From Acidobacteriota bacterium (GTDB taxonomy: Bacteria; Acidobacteriota; Terriglobia; Terriglobales; Acidobacteriaceae), in NCBI GenBank assembly GCA_021801945.1, contig JAKABE010000140.1:1-7782 (forward strand): DNA of 7,782 bases, in the 5' to 3' direction. Shown piece after piece: positions 1-6,117 of this stretch (its first letter is position 1; each line of letters opens with the position of its first letter). The notes under the pieces were generated by a model that worked only from the letters and a program-made list of their open reading frames with translations, made no database searches and was not told the origin of the DNA. The position numbers and the translations under genes are program-made.

Positions 1-39
1 TGAGCTCCGTATCCTTCAAACCGACCCAGCACGAGAAAT

Positions 40-99
40 ATCTTCGTGTGATCGATCTGCGGCTGTTACGGGACTGGATCTGTGCAATAAAATCTGCGC
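40..99 (+). repeat. Cluster of ATCTGCG-like short repeats in the preT leader
   Basis: Four related 8-mers lie in the same orientation: ATCTTCGT (40-47), ATCTGCGG (55-62), ATCTGTGC (78-85) and ATCTGCGC (92-99). The start-to-start distances are 15, 23 and 14 bases. They run directly up to the candidate -10 box at 100-105, where a regulator of the operon could bind. The copies are short and partly degenerate, so chance is a real alternative. Confidence 0.25.
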
Positions 100-105
100 T
101 ACAAT
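100..105 (+). promoter_or_regulatory. Candidate -10 box for the preT operon
   Basis: TACAAT matches the sigma-70 -10 consensus at five of six positions and sits in a locally AT-richer stretch (86-107). It would start transcription near 112 and leave an untranslated leader of roughly 100 bases before preT. No good -35 box lies at 16-18 bases; the best-placed hexamer is GATCTG at 77-82. The promoter would therefore be weak or activator-dependent. No convincing gene was found in 1-215. Confidence 0.3.
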
Positions 106-202
106 ATGGACTTCGACGTCAACCGGCCTGAAGTGTCCGCAAATGCGCGAAGACCGGCATTGCCGCTGCCGACCCCTTTCGCTTGGCGTGCATGCGTTGA
201 TG

Positions 203-208
203 AAGGAG
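203..208 (+). promoter_or_regulatory. Ribosome binding site of preT
   Basis: AAGGAG lies seven bases before ATG 216. This favours 216 over the in-frame ATG at 237, which has no comparable site. Confidence 0.7.
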
Positions 209-215
209 CCGCTGG

Positions 216-1592
216 ATGGAACGGGATGGCACTCCAATGGCAAAGGCACTCGCCGAACAACTGCCGCCGTTGACTCCGCACGAGGCCGCGGTTGAGGCAG
301 ATCGCTGCTTATTCTGTTTTGACGCACCCTGCACGCACGCCTGCCCGACGCACATTGACGTTGCGCGCTTCATCAAGAAGATCGCCACGGGCAATCTGCG
401 CGGGTCAGCGCGCACGATTCTGGCCTCGAATCTGCTCGGCGCTACGTGCGCGCGCGTGTGTCCAGTCCAGGAGTTATGCGAAGGGGCGTGCGTGTTGGGC
501 GCCGTCCAAAAGCCCATCTCCATTGGGCGTCTGCAGCGCTACGCCATGGACTACGCTTGGAGGCACAGCGGAAATCTGCCTGCAAGAGGCGCGTCCACGG
601 GCTGCTCCGTTGCCGTAATCGGCGCGGGCCCGGCGGGACTTTCCTGCGCCGGCGAACTGGCCAAGCAGGGCCATGCAGTCACCATCTTTGAAAGGCGCGC
701 TCTGCCAGGCGGGCTCTCGACCTACGGGATTATCGGGCTGCGCGAGCCAATCGAGGTGGCTATCGAGGAATCACGAATGATCGAGGGTCTTGGCGTACGG
801 ATCGAGACCAGAGTTGAATTGGGGCGGGATGTTAGTTTGGCCGCGCTTCAAAAGGACTTCGACGCCGTTGTGCTCGGCGTGGGATTGGGCGGCACGCCAC
901 GCCTGGGCATCGAGGGTGAGGAAGCCGCCTTGGATGGGTTTACCTATCTTGAGACCAGCAAGACCGATGCGGCCAGCCTGAAAGCAGGCCGCTACGTGAT
1001 CGTGATCGGGGCCGGCAACACGGCCATTGATTGCGCCACGGTCGCCAAGCGCCTGGGAGCGGGGCGCGTCACGATCGTCTACCGCCGCAGTGAGCGCGAG
1101 ATGCCCTGCTACAGGCATGAGTACGAGTTTGCCCGCCATGAAGGCATCGAGTTCCGCTTTCTGGCGCAGCCGGGGCGCATCTTGCTGGAGAGCGGGCAGG
1201 TTACGGGACTGGAATGTTTGGGTGTGCAGTTGGGAGAGCCCGACGCTTCAGGCCGCCCGGCACCCTCGCCGGTTGCAGGCTCCGAGTTCGTGCTGGAAGC
1301 CGATCAGGTTGTGAAAGCGGTTGGCCAGGAAAAGCCCGCGGTGGCAACGCTTCTGGGCCTTGAAACCCGAAAGGGCTTCATTGCGGTGGACTCTGATTTC
1401 AAGACGAGTCTGGACGGCGTCTTCGCCATCGGCGACTGCATCCGCTCCGTGGGAGCGGCTACAACAGTGATGGCCGTGGAGGACGGCAAGCTGGCCGCCG
1501 CAGCCATTCATCAAAAGCTTATGCAGCACGCGCCGCCATCCAGGGCAGCGCAGGATTTGAACCGTCAGGCAGCGCAGGCCGACGTGAGGTGA
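216..1592 (+). CDS. preT: Dihydropyrimidine dehydrogenase, flavin/Fe-S electron-input subunit PreT
   Basis: This cytoplasmic subunit takes electrons from NAD(P)H through FAD and two [4Fe-4S] clusters and passes them to PreA for reduction of uracil or thymine. The protein has 458 residues. The N-terminal Fe-S domain shows Cys31, 34, 39 and 43, then Cys78, 82, 88 and 92. Gln107 in ISIGRLQRYA aligns with Gln156 of mammalian dihydropyrimidine dehydrogenase, an unusual cluster ligand, and the gap from the preceding cysteine is identical (15). The FAD Rossmann motif GAGPAG is at 136-141, the NAD(P) motif GAGNTA at 265-270, and the C-terminal flavin motif AIGDC at 404-408. After the NAD(P) motif comes YRRSER (289-294); its arginines do not let me decide between NADH and NADPH. 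The related glutamate synthase small subunit (GltD) is the main alternative, but the adjoining preA and the Gln ligand argue strongly for PreT. The last ~20 residues are a low-complexity tail. The stop overlaps the leader of preA, suggesting translational coupling. Confidence 0.93.
   Translation: MERDGTPMAKALAEQLPPLTPHEAAVEADRCLFCFDAPCTHACPTHIDVARFIKKIATGNLRGSARTILASNLLGATCARVCPVQELCEGACVLGAVQKPISIGRLQRYAMDYAWRHSGNLPARGASTGCSVAVIGAGPAGLSCAGELAKQGHAVTIFERRALPGGLSTYGIIGLREPIEVAIEESRMIEGLGVRIETRVELGRDVSLAALQKDFDAVVLGVGLGGTPRLGIEGEEAALDGFTYLETSKTDAASLKAGRYVIVIGAGNTAIDCATVAKRLGAGRVTIVYRRSEREMPCYRHEYEFARHEGIEFRFLAQPGRILLESGQVTGLECLGVQLGEPDASGRPAPSPVAGSEFVLEADQVVKAVGQEKPAVATLLGLETRKGFIAVDSDFKTSLDGVFAIGDCIRSVGAATTVMAVEDGKLAAAAIHQKLMQHAPPSRAAQDLNRQAAQADVR
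1586..1591 (+). promoter_or_regulatory. Ribosome binding site of preA, overlapping the preT stop
   Basis: GAGGTG is followed by AGC and ATG 1595; the GAGG core ends five bases before that ATG. It matches the extended anti-SD complement well and includes part of the preT stop codon (TGA 1590-1592). It supports ATG 1595 over the in-frame GTG at 1589, which overlaps the site itself and has no good purine run upstream. Confidence 0.6.
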
Positions 1593-1594
1593 GC

Positions 1595-2980
1595 ATGGCG
1601 GATCTCCGGATCAACTTCGCTGGCATCCAGTCCCCTAATCCTTTTTGGCTGGCCTCAGCGCCGCCCACCAACTCCGGAGCGCAGATTCACCGCGCCTTTG
1701 AAGCCGGGTGGGGCGGTGCGGTGTGGAAGACCATCGGCGCGCCAGTGCTTAATGTTTCAAACCGCTACGGGGCATGGGGCTTCGGCCATCAGCGCATGCT
1801 GGCCATCAACAACGTGGAGCTGATCTCTGACCGGCCCTTGAAGGTGAATCTGCACGAGATTGCCGAGGTCAAGCGCGCCTGGCCGGACCGGGCGGTCATC
1901 GTCTCTGCGATGGTGGAGTCAAAACCTGAGGCTTGGCACGACATCGTGCTGCGCATTCAGGACACCGGAGCCGATGGCATCGAACTGAACTACGGCTGCC
2001 CGCACGGCATGAGCGAGCGCGGCATGGGCTCGGCCGTGGGCCAGGTACCGGAGTACTGCGAGCAGATCACGCGCTGGGTGATGGAAGTGGCGACGCTTCC
2101 GGTGATCGTCAAGCTCACACCCAATGTCAGCAATATTGTGATGCCCGCGCGCGCGGCGGTGGCCGCCGGCGCCAACGCGCTATCGCTCATCAACACCATC
2201 AATTCCATCGTGGGTGTCGATCTCGACACTTTAGAACTCACTCCCAGCATCGCCGGCAAGGGCGGCCATGGGGGTTATGCCGGGCCCGCGGTGAAGCCCA
2301 TCGCACTGAACATGCTAACCGCGCTCGCAACAGACGAGGTGGTGATCAAATCGGGCCTGCCCATCTCCGGCATGGGGGGCATTACCACCTGGGAGGATGC
2401 CGCACAGTTTCTGCTTTTGGGCGCCTCCAGCCTTCAGCTCTGCACGGCGGTGATGCATTACGGCTATCGCATCATCGAAGATTTGTGCGACGGCCTCTCG
2501 AACTGGATGGACGAGAAGGGCTTCAAGACCGTTGCCGAGGTCACCGGCCGCAGCTTACATCGCATTTCGGACTTCAAGGATCTGGACCTTTCCTTCCGCG
2601 CCGTGGCCCGCATCCATACGGAGAAGTGCATAAAGTGCAATCTCTGCTACGTATCATGCAACGACGCCGCGCATCAATGCATCGACCTGGTTTCGCGTGA
2701 AGGCAAGGTGGTACAGCCGTTTTCCTACGATCCGCGCTCGAATGGGAAGCATGAGGCTGTGGACACGCGCCCCCAACCCGTAGTTCGCGAAGAGGACTGC
2801 GTGGGCTGTCGTCTCTGCTACAACGTTTGCCCGGTGGACAATTGCATCGCCATGATCGAGCTTCCTTCCTGGCGAAAACCAGTGACATGGGGCGAACTGT
2901 CGGAACAGCGACCCGAGATCACCGAAGATTGGGACGCCATGAATGCCTACCGGAGGCAGACGGGGATCAATATTCACTGA
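1595..2980 (+). CDS. preA: Dihydropyrimidine dehydrogenase, FMN catalytic subunit PreA
   Basis: This subunit reduces the 5,6 double bond of uracil or thymine on FMN, using electrons from PreT. From ATG 1595 it has 461 residues (463 from GTG 1589). The N-terminal two thirds is a dihydroorotate-dehydrogenase-like TIM barrel. The active-site loop NYGCPHGMSERGMG (132-145) carries the general-acid Cys135. By ungapped alignment from memory, Asn73, Asn132, Asn200 and Thr201 match Asn609, Asn668, Asn736 and Thr737 of mammalian DPD, which bind the pyrimidine; Cys135 matches Cys671 and Lys173 matches Lys709. Ser670 is replaced by Gly134. The C-terminal 2[4Fe-4S] ferredoxin domain has Cys345, 348, 351, 355 and Cys402, 405, 408, 412. 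About 24 extra residues separate the two motifs compared with mammalian DPD. A ~45-residue tail follows the second cluster. The gene is two bases downstream of the preT stop, so the subunits are probably made together. Confidence 0.94.
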   Translation: MADLRINFAGIQSPNPFWLASAPPTNSGAQIHRAFEAGWGGAVWKTIGAPVLNVSNRYGAWGFGHQRMLAINNVELISDRPLKVNLHEIAEVKRAWPDRAVIVSAMVESKPEAWHDIVLRIQDTGADGIELNYGCPHGMSERGMGSAVGQVPEYCEQITRWVMEVATLPVIVKLTPNVSNIVMPARAAVAAGANALSLINTINSIVGVDLDTLELTPSIAGKGGHGGYAGPAVKPIALNMLTALATDEVVIKSGLPISGMGGITTWEDAAQFLLLGASSLQLCTAVMHYGYRIIEDLCDGLSNWMDEKGFKTVAEVTGRSLHRISDFKDLDLSFRAVARIHTEKCIKCNLCYVSCNDAAHQCIDLVSREGKVVQPFSYDPRSNGKHEAVDTRPQPVVREEDCVGCRLCYNVCPVDNCIAMIELPSWRKPVTWGELSEQRPEITEDWDAMNAYRRQTGINIH

Positions 2981-2991
2981 CGCTACTTCAG

Positions 2992-3013
2992 CGGCATGGC
3001 GGGCTCGATGCCG
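2992..3013 (+). repeat. Small hairpin just before the hydA ribosome binding site
   Basis: CGGCAT (2992-2997) and ATGCCG (3008-3013) form a perfect six-base inverted repeat with a ten-base loop. It ends two bases before the AAGGAG of hydA. It has no T tract, so it is not a terminator. It might tune hydA translation, but a six-base dyad can arise by chance. Confidence 0.3.
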
Positions 3014-3015
3014 GA

Positions 3016-3021
3016 AAGGAG
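3016..3021 (+). promoter_or_regulatory. Ribosome binding site deciding the hydA start
   Basis: AAGGAG lies nine bases before ATG 3031. The open frame extends back to 2827, but that part overlaps preA and its translation does not resemble the family, so this site fixes the start at 3031. Confidence 0.75.
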
Positions 3022-3030
3022 AACGTTCTC

Positions 3031-4440
3031 ATGGCATTGCTCATCAAAGGCGGAGAGATTGTCACGGCAGAGATGCACGCGCGCGGCGATATTCTCATCG
3101 AAGGCGAAACCATTCGCGCCATCGGGCAAGGGCTTGACCCGCCGCCGGGAGCCGAGGTGATCGACGCCACGGGGAAACTGGTCTTTCCCGGGTTCATCGA
3201 TCCGCACGTGCACATTCATCTGCCTTTCATGGCCACCTTCGCCAAGGACACGCACGCCACTGCCAGCAAGGCAGCGCTGATCGGTGGGACTACTGCGTTC
3301 ATTGAGATGGTATGCCCTGCGCGCAACGACGACGCGCTGGAAGCATACCAGCTCTGGAAGGAGAAAGCGGAAGGCAACAGCTCCTGCGACTACGCCTTCC
3401 ACATGGCGGTGACGCGCTACAACGGCAAGGAAACGGAGGCGCAACTGCGCGCGATCGTCGCCGATGGAACGGCTTCCTTTAAAGTCTTTCTTTCTTACAA
3501 GAACTTCTTTGGCGTGAACGACGAGGAGCTGTTCCAGACTCTCAAGCTGGCCGCCAAGCTGGGCGTCATCACCACGGCGCACTGCGAGAACGCCGAGCTG
3601 GTGGCTCAGTTGCAGCAGCAACTGCTGTCGGAGGGCAAAACCGGCCCGGAGTGGCACGAACCTAGCCGCCCCGAGACAGTCGAGGCCGAGGGCACATCCC
3701 GCTTCGCCACCTTCGTTGAAGAGACGGGTGCCACCGGCTACGTGGTTCATCTCTCCTGCGCGCCGGCGCTGCGCGCTGCGGTGGAGGCCAAGCTGCGCGG
3801 GGTCAAGCTCCACGTCGAGACCGTTCTGCCGCACTTGCTGCTCGACAAGTCGTATGGCGAGCGGCCGGGCGTGGAAGGCATGAAGTACATCATGTCGCCG
3901 CCGCTGCGTCACGAGCGCAATCTGCCGGTGCTGTGGAGCGCCCTGCAGGCAGGCATGATTGATACGGTCGCCACCGATCATTGCCCCTTCGACCAGGAGC
4001 AAAAGCTGCTGGGCGCCAAGGCATTCACGCAAATCCCCAATGGCATTGCGGGGATCGAGGATCGCGTGAACCTCATGTACACCTATGGGGTGAAGCGCGG
4101 GCGCCTGGATCTGCACCGTTTCGTGGACGCGCTCAGCACGCGCCCTGCCAGGCTCTTTGGCTTGTTTCCCAAGAAGGGCGCCATCGCGGTCGGTTCCGAT
4201 GCCGATCTGGTGGTTTACGACACCACATGGCGGGGGAAAATCTCTGCGGGCACGCAACAGGTGAACAACGACTACAACGCCTTTGAGGGCTTCGACGTCG
4301 AAGGCCGACCCGCGCTGGTGACCGTGCGCGGCGCCGTGCAGGTGCGCGATGGAGTCTTTGTGGGCGAACCGGGCCGTGGGCGCATGTTGCGCCGCGCGCC
4401 CCACGATGTGGCACAAACCGTGGTCCCTGGGGCTGGATAG
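3031..4440 (+). CDS. hydA: Dihydropyrimidinase / D-hydantoinase
   Basis: This cytoplasmic zinc amidohydrolase opens the ring of dihydrouracil or dihydrothymine to N-carbamoyl-beta-alanine or its 2-methyl derivative; many homologues also cut 5-substituted hydantoins. The 469 residues are the usual length. The binuclear metal site is complete: His59 and His61 in DPHVHIH, Lys151 (the carboxylated bridging lysine, in ASFKVFLSY), His184 in TTAHCEN, His240 in YVVHLS, and Asp316 in VATDHCPF. Tyr156, Ser289 and Asn337 fall where the family contacts the substrate amide. The spacing follows bacterial hydantoinases within about one residue. A small beta domain is formed by both ends, with the C-terminal GSDADLVVYD (388-397) typical of the superfamily. 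The start at 3031 has a good ribosome site and gives the expected MALLIKGGEIV beginning. The gene lies 50 bases after preA. Placement after preTA favours dihydropyrimidine as the natural substrate, though sequence alone does not exclude allantoinase- or phenylhydantoinase-like preferences. Confidence 0.93.
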   Translation: MALLIKGGEIVTAEMHARGDILIEGETIRAIGQGLDPPPGAEVIDATGKLVFPGFIDPHVHIHLPFMATFAKDTHATASKAALIGGTTAFIEMVCPARNDDALEAYQLWKEKAEGNSSCDYAFHMAVTRYNGKETEAQLRAIVADGTASFKVFLSYKNFFGVNDEELFQTLKLAAKLGVITTAHCENAELVAQLQQQLLSEGKTGPEWHEPSRPETVEAEGTSRFATFVEETGATGYVVHLSCAPALRAAVEAKLRGVKLHVETVLPHLLLDKSYGERPGVEGMKYIMSPPLRHERNLPVLWSALQAGMIDTVATDHCPFDQEQKLLGAKAFTQIPNGIAGIEDRVNLMYTYGVKRGRLDLHRFVDALSTRPARLFGLFPKKGAIAVGSDADLVVYDTTWRGKISAGTQQVNNDYNAFEGFDVEGRPALVTVRGAVQVRDGVFVGEPGRGRMLRRAPHDVAQTVVPGAG

Positions 4441-4454
4441 GCGGGAATGGGGTG

Positions 4455-4469
4455 TTGCACATACTGCAA
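4455..4469 (+). promoter_or_regulatory. Inverted repeat upstream of mmsA
   Basis: TTGCA (4455-4459) and TGCAA (4465-4469) form a perfect 5-5-5 dyad in the 64-base gap between hydA and mmsA, about 36 bases before ATG 4505. Its size fits a regulator operator better than a stable RNA hairpin. No standard promoter with correct spacing was found around it. Confidence 0.3.
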
Positions 4470-4471
4470 TC

Positions 4472-4488
4472 GAATATGCTTGAATATG
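4472..4488 (+). repeat. Direct repeat GAATATG, 10-base period
   Basis: GAATATG occurs at 4472-4478 and again at 4482-4488, one helical turn apart, in the AT-richest part of the hydA-mmsA gap. The second copy touches the mmsA ribosome site. It could be a paired protein-binding site or a weak internal promoter region. Confidence 0.3.
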
Positions 4489-4498
4489 AGGAGTGGAG
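4488..4498 (+). promoter_or_regulatory. Ribosome binding region deciding the mmsA start
   Basis: GAGGAG (4488-4493) and GGAG (4495-4498) precede ATG 4505 by 11 and 6 bases. The in-frame GTG at 4493 lies inside this purine run and is therefore unlikely to be the start. Confidence 0.65.
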
Positions 4499-4504
4499 AT
4501 AATC

Positions 4505-6019
4505 ATGAATACAGTTGAGACGTTAACCCCCGCCGCAATTCCTCTTTGGATTGGCGGAAAGGCGGAAGCCGTAACTTCAGGGCGCAGCGGGCCCGTGATG
4601 AATCCTGCCACGGGTGAGGTCAGCGCAGAGGTGGGCTACGCCAGCGCGGCCGATGTGGATCGTGCGGTCGCTTCCGCCAAGGCGGCCAGCCACGAGTGGC
4701 GCTCAACCTCGCTGTCGCGCCGCGCCGAAATCCTGTTCCAATATCGCGATCTGATCGCAAAGAACAAGCAGGAATTGGCAGCCATTATTAGCCGCGAAAA
4801 CGGCAAGACCATCCCCGATGCACTGGGCGAAGTGGCGCGCGGCCTGGAAAACGTGGAGTTTGCCTGCGGTATTCCCCATCTGCTCAAAGGCGGCTACACC
4901 GAGCAGGCCAGCCGCGGCATAGACGTCTACCAGATCCGCCAGCCCCTGGGCGTAGTGGCAGGCATCACGCCTTTCAATTTTCCCGGCATGGTGCCCATGT
5001 GGATGTTGGCCAACGCAATCGCGTGCGGCAATTGCTTTATCCTGAAGCCGTCTGAGAAGGATCCTTCGGCCAGCGTTCTAATCGCCAAGCTGGCCAAGGA
5101 AGCGGGCCTGCCGGACGGCGTTCTCAATCTTGTGCATGGCGACAAGGTGGCCGTCGATCGCATCCTGGAGCACCCCGACATCAAAGCGGTAAGCTTTGTG
5201 GGCTCCACGCCGGTGGCCAAGCACATTTACGAAGTGGCTACGCGCAATGGCAAGCGGGTACAGGCACTGGGCGGCGCCAAGAATCACATGCTGGTCTTGC
5301 CCGACGCCGACATCGCCATGGCCGCCGACGCCGCAGTCTCCGCCGGTTATGGCGCGGCCGGCGAGCGGTGCATGGCCATCTCGGTGGTGGTAGCCGTGGG
5401 CAGTGTGGCCGACCCGCTCATTGCCGCCATCCGCGAGCGCGCGGACCGTATTCGAGTTGGCCCCGGCTCCGACCCGGCCAGCGAGATGGGGCCGCTCATT
5501 ACTCGCGAGCACCGCGACCGCGTCGCATCTCACCTTGACCGGGCTGTGAGCGAGGGCGCTACGGTGTCGGTTGACGGGCGCAAGCATCCATTGACGGGCC
5601 AGAAGGGATATTTCCTCGGTCCTTCGCTGATCGACAACGTCCGGCCCGGCATGGCCTGCTATGAGCACGAGATCTTTGGGCCCGTGCTGAGCGTGGTTCG
5701 TGTTGCCACGTATGGCGAGGCCATCCGTCTCATCAACGAAAATTCTTTTGGGAACGGCGTCGCTATCTTCACCCAAAACGGCGGAGCCGCGCGCCAATTT
5801 CAGTTCGATGTAGAAGTGGGCATGGTGGGCATCAACGTCCCCATTCCCGTTCCCGTCGCCTACTACAGCTTTGGCGGCTGGAAGAACTCACTATTCGGCG
5901 ACCTGCACATGTATGGGCCCGAGGGCATACAGTTTTATACACGCGCGAAGGTCGTCACCAGCCGCTGGCCTGATCCGTCCACGAGCAAAGTGGATCTAGG
6001 CTTTCCGCAGGTGCGCTAG
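4505..6019 (+). CDS. mmsA: CoA-acylating (methyl)malonate-semialdehyde dehydrogenase
   Basis: This ALDH6-family enzyme converts malonate semialdehyde or methylmalonate semialdehyde, with NAD+ and CoA, to acetyl-CoA or propionyl-CoA plus CO2. From ATG 4505 it has 504 residues, normal for the family. Visible elements are Asn158 in TPFNFPG (oxyanion hole), Lys181 in LKPSEKDP (cofactor contact), the NAD-fold motif FVGSTPVAKHIYE (231-243), catalytic Cys289 in AAGERCMA, and Glu389 in HEIFGPV (nicotinamide ribose). Ordinary aldehyde dehydrogenases carry a general-base Glu in an ELGGK motif; here the equivalent stretch is ALGGAKNH (254-261) without that Glu. This is characteristic of the CoA-acylating branch and separates it from hydrolytic enzymes. 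The family also works in valine and inositol breakdown (iolA), but the neighbours here point to the end of pyrimidine/beta-alanine breakdown. The gene lies 64 bases after hydA and 98 bases before the aminotransferase gene. Confidence 0.93.
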   Translation: MNTVETLTPAAIPLWIGGKAEAVTSGRSGPVMNPATGEVSAEVGYASAADVDRAVASAKAASHEWRSTSLSRRAEILFQYRDLIAKNKQELAAIISRENGKTIPDALGEVARGLENVEFACGIPHLLKGGYTEQASRGIDVYQIRQPLGVVAGITPFNFPGMVPMWMLANAIACGNCFILKPSEKDPSASVLIAKLAKEAGLPDGVLNLVHGDKVAVDRILEHPDIKAVSFVGSTPVAKHIYEVATRNGKRVQALGGAKNHMLVLPDADIAMAADAAVSAGYGAAGERCMAISVVVAVGSVADPLIAAIRERADRIRVGPGSDPASEMGPLITREHRDRVASHLDRAVSEGATVSVDGRKHPLTGQKGYFLGPSLIDNVRPGMACYEHEIFGPVLSVVRVATYGEAIRLINENSFGNGVAIFTQNGGAARQFQFDVEVGMVGINVPIPVPVAYYSFGGWKNSLFGDLHMYGPEGIQFYTRAKVVTSRWPDPSTSKVDLGFPQVR

Positions 6020-6027
6020 AGCCGAGC

Positions 6028-6067
6028 GCATAGGTAGATGCAATGCACACCGGACCTCGGGCATAGG
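6028..6067 (+). repeat. Direct repeat GCATAGG, 33-base spacing
   Basis: GCATAGG at 6028-6034 recurs at 6061-6067, about three helical turns away. The second copy lies in the loop of the inverted repeat at 6038-6092. Only seven bases are identical, so this may be incidental. Confidence 0.2.
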
Positions 6068-6092
6068 CCTGGAGTCCGGTAGTGCATTTCAT
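6038..6092 (+). repeat. Long interrupted inverted repeat (hairpin) before the aminotransferase gene
   Basis: The left arm ATGCACACCGGAC (6043-6055) pairs with GTCCGGT (6074-6080) and GTGCAT (6082-6087), leaving only A6081 bulged. Pairing continues outward with A6042-T6088, one C/T mismatch, then ATG (6038-6040) with CAT (6090-6092). That makes 17 pairs around an 18-base loop. It lies wholly between the mmsA stop and the next ribosome site, ending ten bases before it. T-rich bases follow (ATTTTTAAGG from 6097) but the loop is large and the run is not directly adjacent, so efficient termination is doubtful. It could be a partial terminator, an mRNA processing or stability element, a regulator site, or a copy of a dispersed intergenic repeat. 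Confidence 0.65.
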
Positions 6093-6102
6093 GCCGATTT
6101 TT

Positions 6103-6108
6103 AAGGAG
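6103..6108 (+). promoter_or_regulatory. Ribosome binding site deciding the aminotransferase start
   Basis: AAGGAG lies nine bases before ATG 6118. The frame stays open back to GTG 6082 and ATG 6091, but those starts fall in the hairpin arm or immediately after it and would place this site inside the gene. Confidence 0.75.
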
Positions 6109-6117
6109 CATGCCGCA

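Noticed and set aside
1..3. The window opens with TGA, possibly the stop of an upstream gene
   Set aside because: A single stop codon in one frame is not evidence without the preceding sequence.
115..120. GACGTC palindrome as an operator
   Set aside because: A six-base palindrome is expected by chance and its flanks do not extend the symmetry cleanly.
16..523. Minus-strand open frames at 16-327 and 119-523
   Set aside because: They overlap the leader and the strongly supported Fe-S domain of preT, and their translations look like random arginine- and serine-rich shadow sequence.
2827..3030. Upstream extension of the hydA frame
   Set aside because: It overlaps the second Fe-S motif of preA in another frame, has no family resemblance, and a good ribosome site sits before ATG 3031.
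2983..4611. Long open frame (542 codons) on the minus strand opposite hydA
   Set aside because: It mirrors hydA in a GC-rich region, its translation shows no family motif, and the + strand frame has a complete hydantoinase active site and a ribosome site.
5078..5797. Minus-strand open frame of 239 codons inside mmsA
   Set aside because: It is a codon-bias shadow of mmsA, with no ribosome site or recognisable domain.
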